Assembly (NCBI GenBank): GCA_023284085.1
Contig: JAKVHY010000039.1
Location: forward strand, 1-51,003
Reading direction: 5' to 3'
DNA: 51,003 nucleotides
Source: Shewanella benthica
Lineage (GTDB): Bacteria > Pseudomonadota > Gammaproteobacteria > Enterobacterales > Shewanellaceae
In this document: piece by piece, positions 41,344-49,556 of the stretch
Numbering within the stretch: the stretch's first letter is position 1
How the letters are laid out: each line of letters begins with the position of its first letter
The notes under the pieces: model-generated
The model's database searches: none
What the model was told of the DNA's origin: nothing
What the model saw: the letters and a program-made list of their open reading frames with translations, nothing else
Position numbers and translations under genes: made by a program

Positions 41344-43053
41344 ATGCAGATCGAAAAGACAGCCGAACTTAACTTGTTATGGGGCACGCTTATTCTGGAG
41401 GAGCTTGCGCGACTGGGCGTGCAACATGTGTGCATGGCGCCGGGTTCGCGATCGACGCCTTTGACCTTGGCCGCCGCTAAACAGACAAAGTTGAAACAAC
41501 ATCTGCATTTTGACGAGCGTGGCCTGGGATTTATGGCTTTAGGTTTGGCGAAAGCGAGTCGAGCACCCGTCGCTATCATCACCACTTCGGGCACGGCTGT
41601 TGCTAATCTTTACCCAGCGATAATTGAAGCCTGGTTGACCCATGTTCCTCTCATTGTTCTGACCGGGGATAGACCCCCTGAACTCATCGACTGCGGCGCC
41701 AACCAAGCCATAGTACAGCCGGCGATTTTTTCTCAATACGCTAAACAGGTAAATCTGCCTACACCGGGCCTCGCTATTCGACCCGAATCCCTGCTGGCAA
41801 CATTAGATGAAGCCATCAGTAATCAGACTCAACCTGTGCACATCAACTGCATGTATCGAGAGCCCTTGTACCCTTCCACCATGAGTGCCAACTTCACCGA
41901 ATATCTGAGCACCTTAGGCTCCTGGCAACATACCAGTCAGCCCTATGTTCAATATGGCAAGGCCAAACTGCAGAGCATACCAAGTCCGGACGCACTGGCA
42001 CGCTTCGTTCATGGCAAGGGGGTGATCATTGCCGGTACCTTGTCTCCCAAAGAGTCCCCGGAAGCCTTGATCTTGTTATCACAAAAGCTTGGCTGGCCGT
42101 TACTCACAGATGCTCAATCTCAGCTCAGACAGCACCCAGGTGTTATCGGCAATATAGATCAACTGCTGCATCAGCCTAAGGCCAGAGCCCTTCTGCAACA
42201 GGCCGAACGAGTCTTAGTTTTCGGTGGTCGTCTTATATCGAAGCGATTAATCAGTTATCTTGCCGAGCAAAAATGGAAGAGTTACTGGCAAGTGCTACCG
42301 ACACAGATGAGGCTAGATCCCAGCCATAGCGCCAAACAAGTTTGGCTGTGTGATCTGCACACATTTGCCTCACTAGCCTGGCCCAGATCTTCACAGATCA
42401 ATTGGGCTCTGCAGCTGACTCGAGTCAATGACAATCTGGAAACCCTGTTCCAACAGCAGATAGACAATGGTGAATTCGGCGAAGCTATGGTGGTTCGTAC
42501 TATTGCCAGATCGCAGCAAGCATCACAGCAACTATTTATTGGCAACAGCCTACCCGTGCGCCTCTATGATATGTTTGCACCTATGACCCCTGAGTACGGC
42601 TCTACTTACACTAACCGCGGTGCATCGGGCATAGATGGGCTATTAGCGACGGCTTGTGGTATTGCCAAGCATAGCAAGACACCAACCACCTTAGTCATTG
42701 GGGATATATCCCAGCTACACGATCTTAACTCCCTTGCCATCGCACGCACCATGAAAACACCTTTTGTCGTGGTGATCTTAAACAACGATGGCGGCAACAT
42801 CTTTAACTTATTACCCGTCCCTGACGAGAAGTTAAGAAACGATTATTACCGCCTCTCCCACGGGTTGGAGTTTGGTTATGCTGCCGCCATGTTTGGCATC
42901 GCCTACAACCAGGTGGATGATATAGAGGGCTTCAATGCGGCCTATCAGGATGCCATTGAATTCGATGGTCCCTCTGTTATCGAAGTGACAGTGGCACAAG
43001 ACCAGGCCAGCGAACAGATAACTAAAATCGCTTCCTGGGTCAAACAGAGCTAA
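41344..43053 (+). CDS. menD: SEPHCHC synthase MenD (menaquinone biosynthesis)
   Basis: This 569-residue thiamine-diphosphate enzyme joins isochorismate and 2-oxoglutarate. It shows the N-terminal pyrimidine-binding domain (VCMAPGSRSTPLTLAA, then ITTSGTAVANLYPAIIEA), the middle domain, and the C-terminal cofactor domain (GDISQLHDLNSL, then VVILNNDGGNIFNLLP). It is the first gene of a tight men operon; its stop overlaps the menH start (TAATG). Menaquinone carries electrons to Shewanella periplasmic reductases, so this operon supplies the quinone for the acrylate reductase proposed here. Confidence 0.96.
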   Translation: MQIEKTAELNLLWGTLILEELARLGVQHVCMAPGSRSTPLTLAAAKQTKLKQHLHFDERGLGFMALGLAKASRAPVAIITTSGTAVANLYPAIIEAWLTHVPLIVLTGDRPPELIDCGANQAIVQPAIFSQYAKQVNLPTPGLAIRPESLLATLDEAISNQTQPVHINCMYREPLYPSTMSANFTEYLSTLGSWQHTSQPYVQYGKAKLQSIPSPDALARFVHGKGVIIAGTLSPKESPEALILLSQKLGWPLLTDAQSQLRQHPGVIGNIDQLLHQPKARALLQQAERVLVFGGRLISKRLISYLAEQKWKSYWQVLPTQMRLDPSHSAKQVWLCDLHTFASLAWPRSSQINWALQLTRVNDNLETLFQQQIDNGEFGEAMVVRTIARSQQASQQLFIGNSLPVRLYDMFAPMTPEYGSTYTNRGASGIDGLLATACGIAKHSKTPTTLVIGDISQLHDLNSLAIARTMKTPFVVVILNNDGGNIFNLLPVPDEKLRNDYYRLSHGLEFGYAAAMFGIAYNQVDDIEGFNAAYQDAIEFDGPSVIEVTVAQDQASEQITKIASWVKQS

Positions 43054-43835
43054 TGTTAGCCCTAACGTGCCATGGTAATAACCTTAAGCCGGCTCTGGTC
43101 ATGATCCATGGTTTCCTGGGGAGTAGAGTCGATTGGACACCTCTACTGCCAGAGCTGAGCAAATATTTTTACTGCGTCTGCATCGACTTGCCTGGACACG
43201 GATGCAGCCCGGTATTGTCACTCGACACACCCGGCTTGTATCAGGTGGCCACGGCAGTTCATCAATCGATTTCGGCTCTGCACATAGACAAATACCATCT
43301 ACTGGGCTACTCACTCGGCGGCCGTATCTCCTTGCATATCGCCCGACTATACAAAGATCAGGTCCTTAGCTTACATATCGAGTCCGCTCACCCGGGACTC
43401 ATCAGCAGCAGCGACAGAGAGGCTAGGCTCAGAAACGATAAAATGTGGCACTCCAGACTCGCCAACCTGAATTTGAATGAGTTCCTCAATGCCTGGTACC
43501 TGCAGGGCGTGTTTTCCGAGCTATCTGTGGTAGCACGGCAAGCCTTGGTCAAAAAGCGCAGCAATAATAGTGCGCAGGCACTGCAGTCGATCTACCTAGC
43601 GACATCACTCGCCGTTCAAGAAGATCTCATTCAGTTACCCAATCAGATTTCAGCTCCCTGCCATTACTACGTCGGCAAGGATGACAGTAAGTTTTTGGCC
43701 CTGGCACTGCACTGGCAGAGTCAGTCAAGGTTAACAGTGCATCAATTCGAGCGAGCCGGACACAATGTTCACTTGGCGGCTGCGGATAAATTTTGTCAGC
43801 AATTGATCTTACAACTCATAGAGACCCCGCAATGA
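43053..43835 (+). CDS. menH: SHCHC synthase MenH (alpha/beta hydrolase)
   Basis: This 260-residue alpha/beta hydrolase removes pyruvate from SEPHCHC to give SHCHC. The oxyanion region MIHGFLGSRVDWTPLLP and the nucleophile elbow HLLGYSLGGR (Ser) are visible, with the catalytic His in RAGHNVHL near the C-terminus. Start and stop overlap menD (TAATG) and menC (ATGA), so translation is coupled across three genes. Confidence 0.94.
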   Translation: MLALTCHGNNLKPALVMIHGFLGSRVDWTPLLPELSKYFYCVCIDLPGHGCSPVLSLDTPGLYQVATAVHQSISALHIDKYHLLGYSLGGRISLHIARLYKDQVLSLHIESAHPGLISSSDREARLRNDKMWHSRLANLNLNEFLNAWYLQGVFSELSVVARQALVKKRSNNSAQALQSIYLATSLAVQEDLIQLPNQISAPCHYYVGKDDSKFLALALHWQSQSRLTVHQFERAGHNVHLAAADKFCQQLILQLIETPQ

Positions 43836-44899
43836 TCATCTCCTCTGCTCAGCTATATTCTTACCAGATCCCCCTGGATAAGCTGCTTCCTGTCGGCAAG
43901 CAGCGTATCGAACTACGCAGCGGACTGGTTCTCAGGCTTCAAGTGAAAGAGAACTCAGCAGCCGAGGGAACATCTGGCTTACGCACCGAATTGGTTGAGA
44001 TAAGCCCTTTGTCGGGTCTCGATATCGATAACCGCCCTTTAATGGGTTTTAGCCAGGAAAGCTCGCAAGAGGTCAGCCAACTGCTAGAGGAACGACTCGA
44101 GTCGCTCATAGGTAGACCCATCATCCGGCTGTTAGATCTCGCCGAAGAGACGCAATACCCATCAGTCGCGTTCGGCTTGAGCCTGCTCTATGCCAAGCTT
44201 ATCGGCCAGCTCGATGACACTGAGCTGTCACTTCAGGAGACTAGAGTCGTTCCGCTTATCTATCGCGGGCAAGATGAGCCAATTAGCAGCTTGCACGAAC
44301 GAGTGCGCGCCCTACCTAGGGACACACATTCAGTGAAGATAAAAGTCGCCCAGACCTCACTGGAAGAAGAGATCCAATTAGTTCATCAGGTGCTAGCCAT
44401 AAGACCCGATCTAAAACTCAGACTCGATGCCAACCGAGGCTTCAGCTTAGAGCAGGCCATCGAGTTTGCCGCCTGCCTGCCTATAGACGCTGTGGAGTAC
44501 ATAGAAGAGCCTTGCATCGACCATAATGACAACCCAAACTTTTATCGAGCCGTCGCTATGCCCTGGGCATTGGATGAAACCCTTAACGATCCTAAATTCA
44601 AGTTTGTGATGCAAGCGGGCCTCACGGCGTTAGTCATCAAGCCTATGCTCATCGGCACTTTAGAGAAGATACAAAATTTACAACATGAAGCCGACCAGTA
44701 TGGCGTGCGTACCATATTGAGCTCCAGCTTGGAGGCCAGCCTAGGTATTGAGGCTTTAGCGAGATTAAACCAGATAATGTCGCCGGATGAGATCCCCGGG
44801 CTAGATACCTTAGGTGCATTTAGCGCCGATCTGATCATCGACTCGGGCAAGACTAAATGCCTGATCTGTGATGAACTCACCTTGATTAAATCAGCCTAG
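43832..44899 (+). CDS. menC: o-Succinylbenzoate synthase MenC
   Basis: This 355-residue enolase-superfamily enzyme dehydrates SHCHC to o-succinylbenzoate. It shows the catalytic lysine motif KIKVAQ (about residue 168), metal-ligand Asp/Glu in LRLDANRGFS and YIEEPC, and a later VIKPMLIG segment. The ATG overlaps the menH stop (ATGA). A longer frame beginning 39 bases upstream lies inside menH and was rejected. Confidence 0.95.
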   Translation: MIISSAQLYSYQIPLDKLLPVGKQRIELRSGLVLRLQVKENSAAEGTSGLRTELVEISPLSGLDIDNRPLMGFSQESSQEVSQLLEERLESLIGRPIIRLLDLAEETQYPSVAFGLSLLYAKLIGQLDDTELSLQETRVVPLIYRGQDEPISSLHERVRALPRDTHSVKIKVAQTSLEEEIQLVHQVLAIRPDLKLRLDANRGFSLEQAIEFAACLPIDAVEYIEEPCIDHNDNPNFYRAVAMPWALDETLNDPKFKFVMQAGLTALVIKPMLIGTLEKIQNLQHEADQYGVRTILSSSLEASLGIEALARLNQIMSPDEIPGLDTLGAFSADLIIDSGKTKCLICDELTLIKSA

Positions 44900-44912
44900 G
44901 AAAGGAGGTCCC

Positions 44913-46391
44913 TTGCAACGAGTCCCTGTTATCTCTCCCCTGCATCAGACGGCAAAAACTCATCCGCATTCGATAGCGATAAGCTGGCGCAGCAAGGGGC
45001 TCAACATAGCACTCGGCTATTCAGAGCTGAGTCTGAGGGTCATGGTTCTGGGTGAACAACTTCTATCCTCAGGCTTAACAAGAGGAGACCGGCTCGCCTG
45101 CATAGACACTAACTCCCCCGAATTAGTCATGCTCTACTGGGCCTGTATCGACCAAGGCATACTCTTCTGCCCACTCTCTCCACGGTTTCCCCCGGCACAG
45201 ATAACCGAGCTAATCGAGAGATACACATTGAGCCATATCTGGGCGGGAGAGCCGCACCAGGATTTGCTGACTCAGGCCCTAAGCCATAGGGCAATCTCCT
45301 TAGACTTTAGCCTGACGAGCCAGCCGCATTTAGCCACAGCTCAATCTCAAGCGTCCAGAGTCGATGCTGAGCTGGCTGCCAACATCATTCTCACGTCGGG
45401 CAGCAGTGGTATGCCTAAGGCCGCGCTGCACAGCCTCAATAACCATATTGCAAATGCAGAGGGCTCCCGCAGCTTCATCCCTCTCGAGTCCGGCGATAGC
45501 TGGCTACTCACCTTGCCCGTGTTTCATATTGGCGGTCTGGCAATCATCAACCGCTGCGCCTTAGCCGGCGCAGCAGTCGTATTGCAAGATAGAGACTCCA
45601 GACTATCGGAGCAATTAACCAGAGATAAGATCACCCACCTTTCATTGGTGGCGACTCAGCTGGTCAGGCTGTTGAATCAAGATGCCAGCAGTCTTCAACA
45701 GGTAAAGGCACTGCTGCTTGGCGGCGGGGCTATATCTCCAGCTCTCTTAGCCCAATTAGAAACGCTAAAAATACGCAGCTTCACCAGTTATGGTATGACA
45801 GAGATGGGCTCGCAGATCACCACAGGTATTGCCAATGAAGACGGCAGTTGTGGTCATCTATTACCGGGCCGTGAACTGAAGATCCAAGATAACAAGATCT
45901 ATGTCAGGGGCGAAACACTCTTCCTTGGCTATCTCAAGCCTCATTCTGCAGCGCAGCCTCTTACCCGCTCTCTAACCGGGAGTGCAGAGCAGATAACACT
46001 GACATTGGACCCAGATGGTTGGTTCTTTACCGAGGACAGGGGCTATTGGAACGAGGACGGAAATCTGTGCATCTTAGGTCGCTGCGACAACATGTTTATC
46101 TGTGGTGGTGAGAATATCCAACCCGAAGAGATAGAGACGATACTCAAACAACACCCCGAGATTGAAGAGGCTATCGTATTTCCACAGGCCGATGACGAGT
46201 TTGGCAACTTGCCAGCAGCGATAATCAAGGGAGATATCCCACAGCAGAGTGAACTAGACGCCTTAGTTTGTAGCCAAGCCGCCCGCTTTAAACGCCCTCG
46301 CCAATACTACCCTTGGCCCAAGGTCGAGCAGACCAGTTTAAAGGTATCACGCAAACAGATAATAGAGGCGATTTTAGATCCTAGAATCTAG
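44913..46391 (+). CDS. menE: o-Succinylbenzoate-CoA ligase MenE
   Basis: This 492-residue acyl-adenylating ligase shows the P-loop-like ILTSGSSGMPKAALHSL, FTSYGMTEMGSQ, FFTEDRGYWNEDGNLCILGR and the C-terminal catalytic Lys region TSLKVSRKQI. The start is TTG, backed by an almost perfect Shine-Dalgarno (AAAGGAGGT) 3-4 bases upstream; no ATG lies nearby. It is the last men gene; its stop codon is part of the first unit of a heptamer array. Confidence 0.94.
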   Translation: MQRVPVISPLHQTAKTHPHSIAISWRSKGLNIALGYSELSLRVMVLGEQLLSSGLTRGDRLACIDTNSPELVMLYWACIDQGILFCPLSPRFPPAQITELIERYTLSHIWAGEPHQDLLTQALSHRAISLDFSLTSQPHLATAQSQASRVDAELAANIILTSGSSGMPKAALHSLNNHIANAEGSRSFIPLESGDSWLLTLPVFHIGGLAIINRCALAGAAVVLQDRDSRLSEQLTRDKITHLSLVATQLVRLLNQDASSLQQVKALLLGGGAISPALLAQLETLKIRSFTSYGMTEMGSQITTGIANEDGSCGHLLPGRELKIQDNKIYVRGETLFLGYLKPHSAAQPLTRSLTGSAEQITLTLDPDGWFFTEDRGYWNEDGNLCILGRCDNMFICGGENIQPEEIETILKQHPEIEEAIVFPQADDEFGNLPAAIIKGDIPQQSELDALVCSQAARFKRPRQYYPWPKVEQTSLKVSRKQIIEAILDPRI

Positions 46392-46462
46392 GAACTAGGA
46401 ACTAGGAACTAGGAACTAGGAACTAGGAACTAGGAACTAGGAACTAGGAACTAGGAACTAGG
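46388..46462. repeat. Heptanucleotide tandem array (CTAGGAA), ten copies
   Basis: Ten exact CTAGGAA units run from 46388 to 46457, followed by a partial CTAGG. The array starts within the menE stop codon. Shorter CTAGG-rich pieces occur at 21570-21583 and 31354-31379, so it belongs to a dispersed family. Confidence 0.95.
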
Positions 46463-46479
46463 CTATCTGCATAAATATT

Positions 46480-46498
46480 CCAGACATAAACCCCCTCC
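46480..46498. repeat. Dispersed intergenic element, copy 2
   Basis: CCAGACATAAACCCCCTCC matches 31230-31248 at 18 of 19 positions. In both places CTAGG-rich sequence lies nearby. Confidence 0.65.
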
Positions 46499-46540
46499 AT
46501 CGCTATCCCTGCGATCGGGGATAAGTATATCCATATACAC

Positions 46541-46563
46541 AAAAACCTGCCGCGGCAGGTTTT
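46541..46563. terminator. Bidirectional terminator between menE and rpoH
   Basis: AAAAACCTGCC-GC-GGCAGGTTTT forms a strong stem with A run on one side and T run on the other, so it can end both the men operon and the rpoH transcript. Confidence 0.85.
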
Positions 46564-46590
46564 CATTGACTCTTTTTAGGCTAGCAAGCT

Positions 46591-47451
46591 TTACACTTCC
46601 ATTCGGCCCTTGATCTTATTCATGGCATTCTTCTCAAGCTGCCTGATACGTTCGGCAGAAACCTGATAAGTTGCTGCTAGCTCTTGCAACGTCGTCTTAT
46701 CTTCATTCAACCAACGGGCCTGAAGAATATGTTGGCTACGTTCATCAAGGGTCTTGATGGCAGCCAGAAGACGAGTTTGATTACTGGCTTCTAAGTTATC
46801 AGTTTCGACTTGGCTCGCAAGATCTGAAGAGTGATCTTCGAGATACAGGGCAGGAGCATAGTCCTGAATGTCATCGTCGCTATCGCTGGCAAGGTCGAAC
46901 GCAGGGTCTTGAGCGGCCATGCGTGACTCCATTTCGGTCACATCGGCCTTTGATACGCCTAGGTTTTCGGCAACCATACCAACTTCTGCATCGCTAAACC
47001 AACCAAGACGCTTCTTCGCCTTACGAAGGTTAAAGAACAGCTTGCGCTGAGCCTTAGTGGTAGCAACTTTTACTATGCGCCAGTTTTTAAGCACATACTC
47101 ATGAATTTCGGCTTTAATCCAATGAACGGCAAAAGAGACCAAGCGAACCCCAACATTAGGATCGAAACGCTTAACCGCCTTCATCAGACCAATATTGCCC
47201 TCTTGAATAAGATCTGCCTGAGGTAAGCCGTAACCGGCATAACCCTTAGCCACATGAACAACGAAACGAAGATGAGACATAATCAGCTGCTTCGCTGCCT
47301 GTATATCACCAGTATCCTGTAAACGCTTAGCCAACTCGTATTCCTGCTTCGCTTCCAACATAGAAATGTTGTGTGCCGAATGGACATAAGCTTCCAGGCT
47401 ACCGCTTCCATGGGGAACCACAAGTGCCATTAATTGCGTTTGTTCAGTCAT
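46591..47451 (-). CDS. rpoH: Heat-shock sigma factor RpoH (sigma-32)
   Basis: This 286-residue group-3 sigma-70 family protein matches RpoH. The RpoH box QRKLFFNLRKAKKRL (135-149) lies between regions 2 and 3. Region 2 is clear (DLIQEGNIGLMKAVKRFDP) and region 4 ends SAERIRQLEKNAMNKIK. It directs RNA polymerase to chaperone and protease genes on heat shock. AGGAG precedes the ATG. It follows ftsYEX in the usual gammaproteobacterial order. Confidence 0.97.
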   Translation of the reverse strand: MTEQTQLMALVVPHGSGSLEAYVHSAHNISMLEAKQEYELAKRLQDTGDIQAAKQLIMSHLRFVVHVAKGYAGYGLPQADLIQEGNIGLMKAVKRFDPNVGVRLVSFAVHWIKAEIHEYVLKNWRIVKVATTKAQRKLFFNLRKAKKRLGWFSDAEVGMVAENLGVSKADVTEMESRMAAQDPAFDLASDSDDDIQDYAPALYLEDHSSDLASQVETDNLEASNQTRLLAAIKTLDERSQHILQARWLNEDKTTLQELAATYQVSAERIRQLEKNAMNKIKGRMEV

Positions 47452-47616
47452 TCACGCTCCTATTCTTTCTCAACTTACTCGTCTAACAAATACTGCTAAC
47501 AATACATTCATCGATATACAAGACAGAGTGTAGCACCGACTTATTTCAACAAGATGAAAGTATTTGTTGCGGCTTGCCCTCTATTAAATACCGAGGTAAA
47601 AAGGGCAGGGTGGAGA

Positions 47617-47645
47617 ACTATCGGTGATCTGACAACTTATGTCAA
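47617..47645 (-). promoter_or_regulatory. Candidate sigma-70 promoter upstream of rpoH
   Basis: The minus strand reads TTGACA (47640-47645), a 17-base spacer and GATAGT (47617-47622). The same place holds the inverted repeat TGACA-ACTTA-TGTCA (47630-47644). It would start transcription about 160 bases before rpoH. The -10 is imperfect, so the call is tentative. Confidence 0.4.
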
Positions 47646-47810
47646 CACACCTAAGATGAAATTTTACTCTTACTAGTGTCGCCTCTAGTGAATAGACAAG
47701 GCAAGTGAAGATTAGTTCATAAAGCTCATCGCTCTAAGAAAAGCCGTAAGGCTGAAGACAAAGACAACAAAGCTATAAGGCTGGAAGGTTACAGACCCTC
47801 CAGCATCTCA

Positions 47811-48776
47811 TTATGAAGGCTCGATCGCCCTCAGATGGTGGCGAACGGAGAGGTATGATCCTAACCACCCTAAGAAAGAGGCGAGCCCCACAAGCTGGCC
47901 AAGTTCCACCAGAGACAGAGATTGCATCTGCAGCTGGCTACCGTATAAGCCCAATAATTCAGCTAATGCAGTGTCAAGATACCAGACCAGAAGGTTGATG
48001 ATAATCCAAGCTAAGATGCCACCTATGATGCCGTACCAGATCCCTGTATACAGGAATGGTCTCTGAATAAAGGCCTCTGTCGCCCCTACTAGCTTCATGA
48101 CTTCGATCTCGGAACGACGATTCATGATGGCTAAACGTATGGTATTACCTATCACGAGTACAACGGCTAACACTAATAAGGCGGCAATGGCTAACACAGT
48201 ACGCTCGAGCAACTTCACCACGGCCTGTAGTCTTTCCAGCCACTCAATATCGAGTCGGCCAAAGCTCACTTCGGGTTCCAGTTCTAACTTCTTGAGTAAC
48301 TCACGTGCGCCGGTAGGACTCGAATACCTGAGATTCGGTGTCACTGTCACCACTGTCGGCAGTGGATTCGTATCTAAATAAGAAAGGGCTTCACCGAATC
48401 CTGACAGTGACTGGAACTCTTCGAGTGCCTGTTCACGATTGATATAACTCACTTCGCTGACTTCAGGGTAAACCTTAATCCGGGTAATTAAGCTTTGAAT
48501 TGTTCTCTCGCTACGAGCATCGTCGACAAATAGCGATATCTCGGCGGCGCTGTTCCAAGATTGAGTTATCGTCTCGGCATTTTTAACTAAGACTTGTAGT
48601 GCGGCCGGCAGGCTTAAACTCACCCCCAACACAGCCATAGTCATGATAGAGGAGACAGGATTACGCCAGAGCTCACCCATGCTTCCCATGGCATGTTGTA
48701 TATGGCGAATGAAGAACATCACAATACGACCTGAGATGGGTAACTTGCTTCTGGTTAGCTGAGGCTTCTTGCTCAT
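47811..48776 (-). CDS. ftsX: Cell division protein FtsX
   Basis: This 321-residue integral membrane protein has a cytoplasmic N-terminus, a first membrane helix (about 42-62), a periplasmic domain (about 63-190; SLFVDDARSERTIQ) and three further helices (about 195-220, 240-262 and 285-310). With the FtsE ATPase it forms a type VII ABC transmembrane complex that activates cell-wall amidases at the septum through EnvC-type adaptors. It is co-transcribed with ftsE and ftsY. Confidence 0.95.
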   Translation of the reverse strand: MSKKPQLTRSKLPISGRIVMFFIRHIQHAMGSMGELWRNPVSSIMTMAVLGVSLSLPAALQVLVKNAETITQSWNSAAEISLFVDDARSERTIQSLITRIKVYPEVSEVSYINREQALEEFQSLSGFGEALSYLDTNPLPTVVTVTPNLRYSSPTGARELLKKLELEPEVSFGRLDIEWLERLQAVVKLLERTVLAIAALLVLAVVLVIGNTIRLAIMNRRSEIEVMKLVGATEAFIQRPFLYTGIWYGIIGGILAWIIINLLVWYLDTALAELLGLYGSQLQMQSLSLVELGQLVGLASFLGWLGSYLSVRHHLRAIEPS

Positions 48777-48811
48777 GTCATTCCCTGTGTGCCATTAGAC
48801 ATCATATTGAT

Positions 48812-49507
48812 TTAAACGGTTAATGGGCTTGCCGGAGCAGAAGTAAGTTCCTCCCCTCCTAGCACTCGCCCCTGCTTTAGCGTCAAGGTTCGATATTTCA
48901 TTCTAGCGATAAGGCCTAAGTCATGTGTAGCAATGAGTACCGTAGTACCTGAGTCATTAAACGTCTCGAATAAGCGCAAGATATCCATAGATAACTTGGG
49001 ATCTAAGTTCCCCGTGGGCTCATCGGCCAACAGCAGAGGTGGCTTATTTACAATCGCACGGGCGATGCCCACACGTTGTTGCTCACCACCAGAGAGCATG
49101 ATGGGGTGGTGACGCTCTTTGCCATAGAGTCCAACCATGTCCAGCGCCGCTAACACGCGCTTTTTTATCTCGCCATGGGAAAAGCCTTCGATCACGAGTG
49201 GCAGGGCGACATTATCGAAAACACTCTTCTCCATCAACAAGTGATGGTTCTGAAAAATCATCCCTATATCTCGTCGAAGAAACGGCACATCTTTTCGAGA
49301 CAATTTGGCAATATTGTGTCCATTAATAGACACCCGGCCAGTATTAGCACGCTCAATCACAGTGATTAACTTAAGCAAGGTACTCTTACCGGCACCCGAA
49401 TGACCGGTTAAGAATGCCATCTCACCTCGTTTAAGATGAAAGTTAACATCAGTTAAGGCTTTCTGCCCACCCGGATAAACTTTACTTACCTGCTCAAATT
49501 GAATCAT
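48812..49507 (-). CDS. ftsE: Cell division ATP-binding protein FtsE
   Basis: This 231-residue ABC ATPase shows Walker A GHSGAGKST, the Q-loop (MIFQNHHLL), signature LSGGEQQR, Walker B LLLADEP and the H-loop (IATHD). It powers FtsX at the division site. It lies 49 bases after the ftsY stop and 35 bases before ftsX. Confidence 0.96.
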   Translation of the reverse strand: MIQFEQVSKVYPGGQKALTDVNFHLKRGEMAFLTGHSGAGKSTLLKLITVIERANTGRVSINGHNIAKLSRKDVPFLRRDIGMIFQNHHLLMEKSVFDNVALPLVIEGFSHGEIKKRVLAALDMVGLYGKERHHPIMLSGGEQQRVGIARAIVNKPPLLLADEPTGNLDPKLSMDILRLFETFNDSGTTVLIATHDLGLIARMKYRTLTLKQGRVLGGEELTSAPASPLTV

Positions 49508-49556
49508 CTGTTCTCATTTCCCTCTGAAAAGAGTCCTGGCCTAGGTGCTAAATAAA

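Noticed and set aside
46388..46462. Possible CRISPR array
   Set aside because: The 7-base units are contiguous with no spacers and no cas genes are present.
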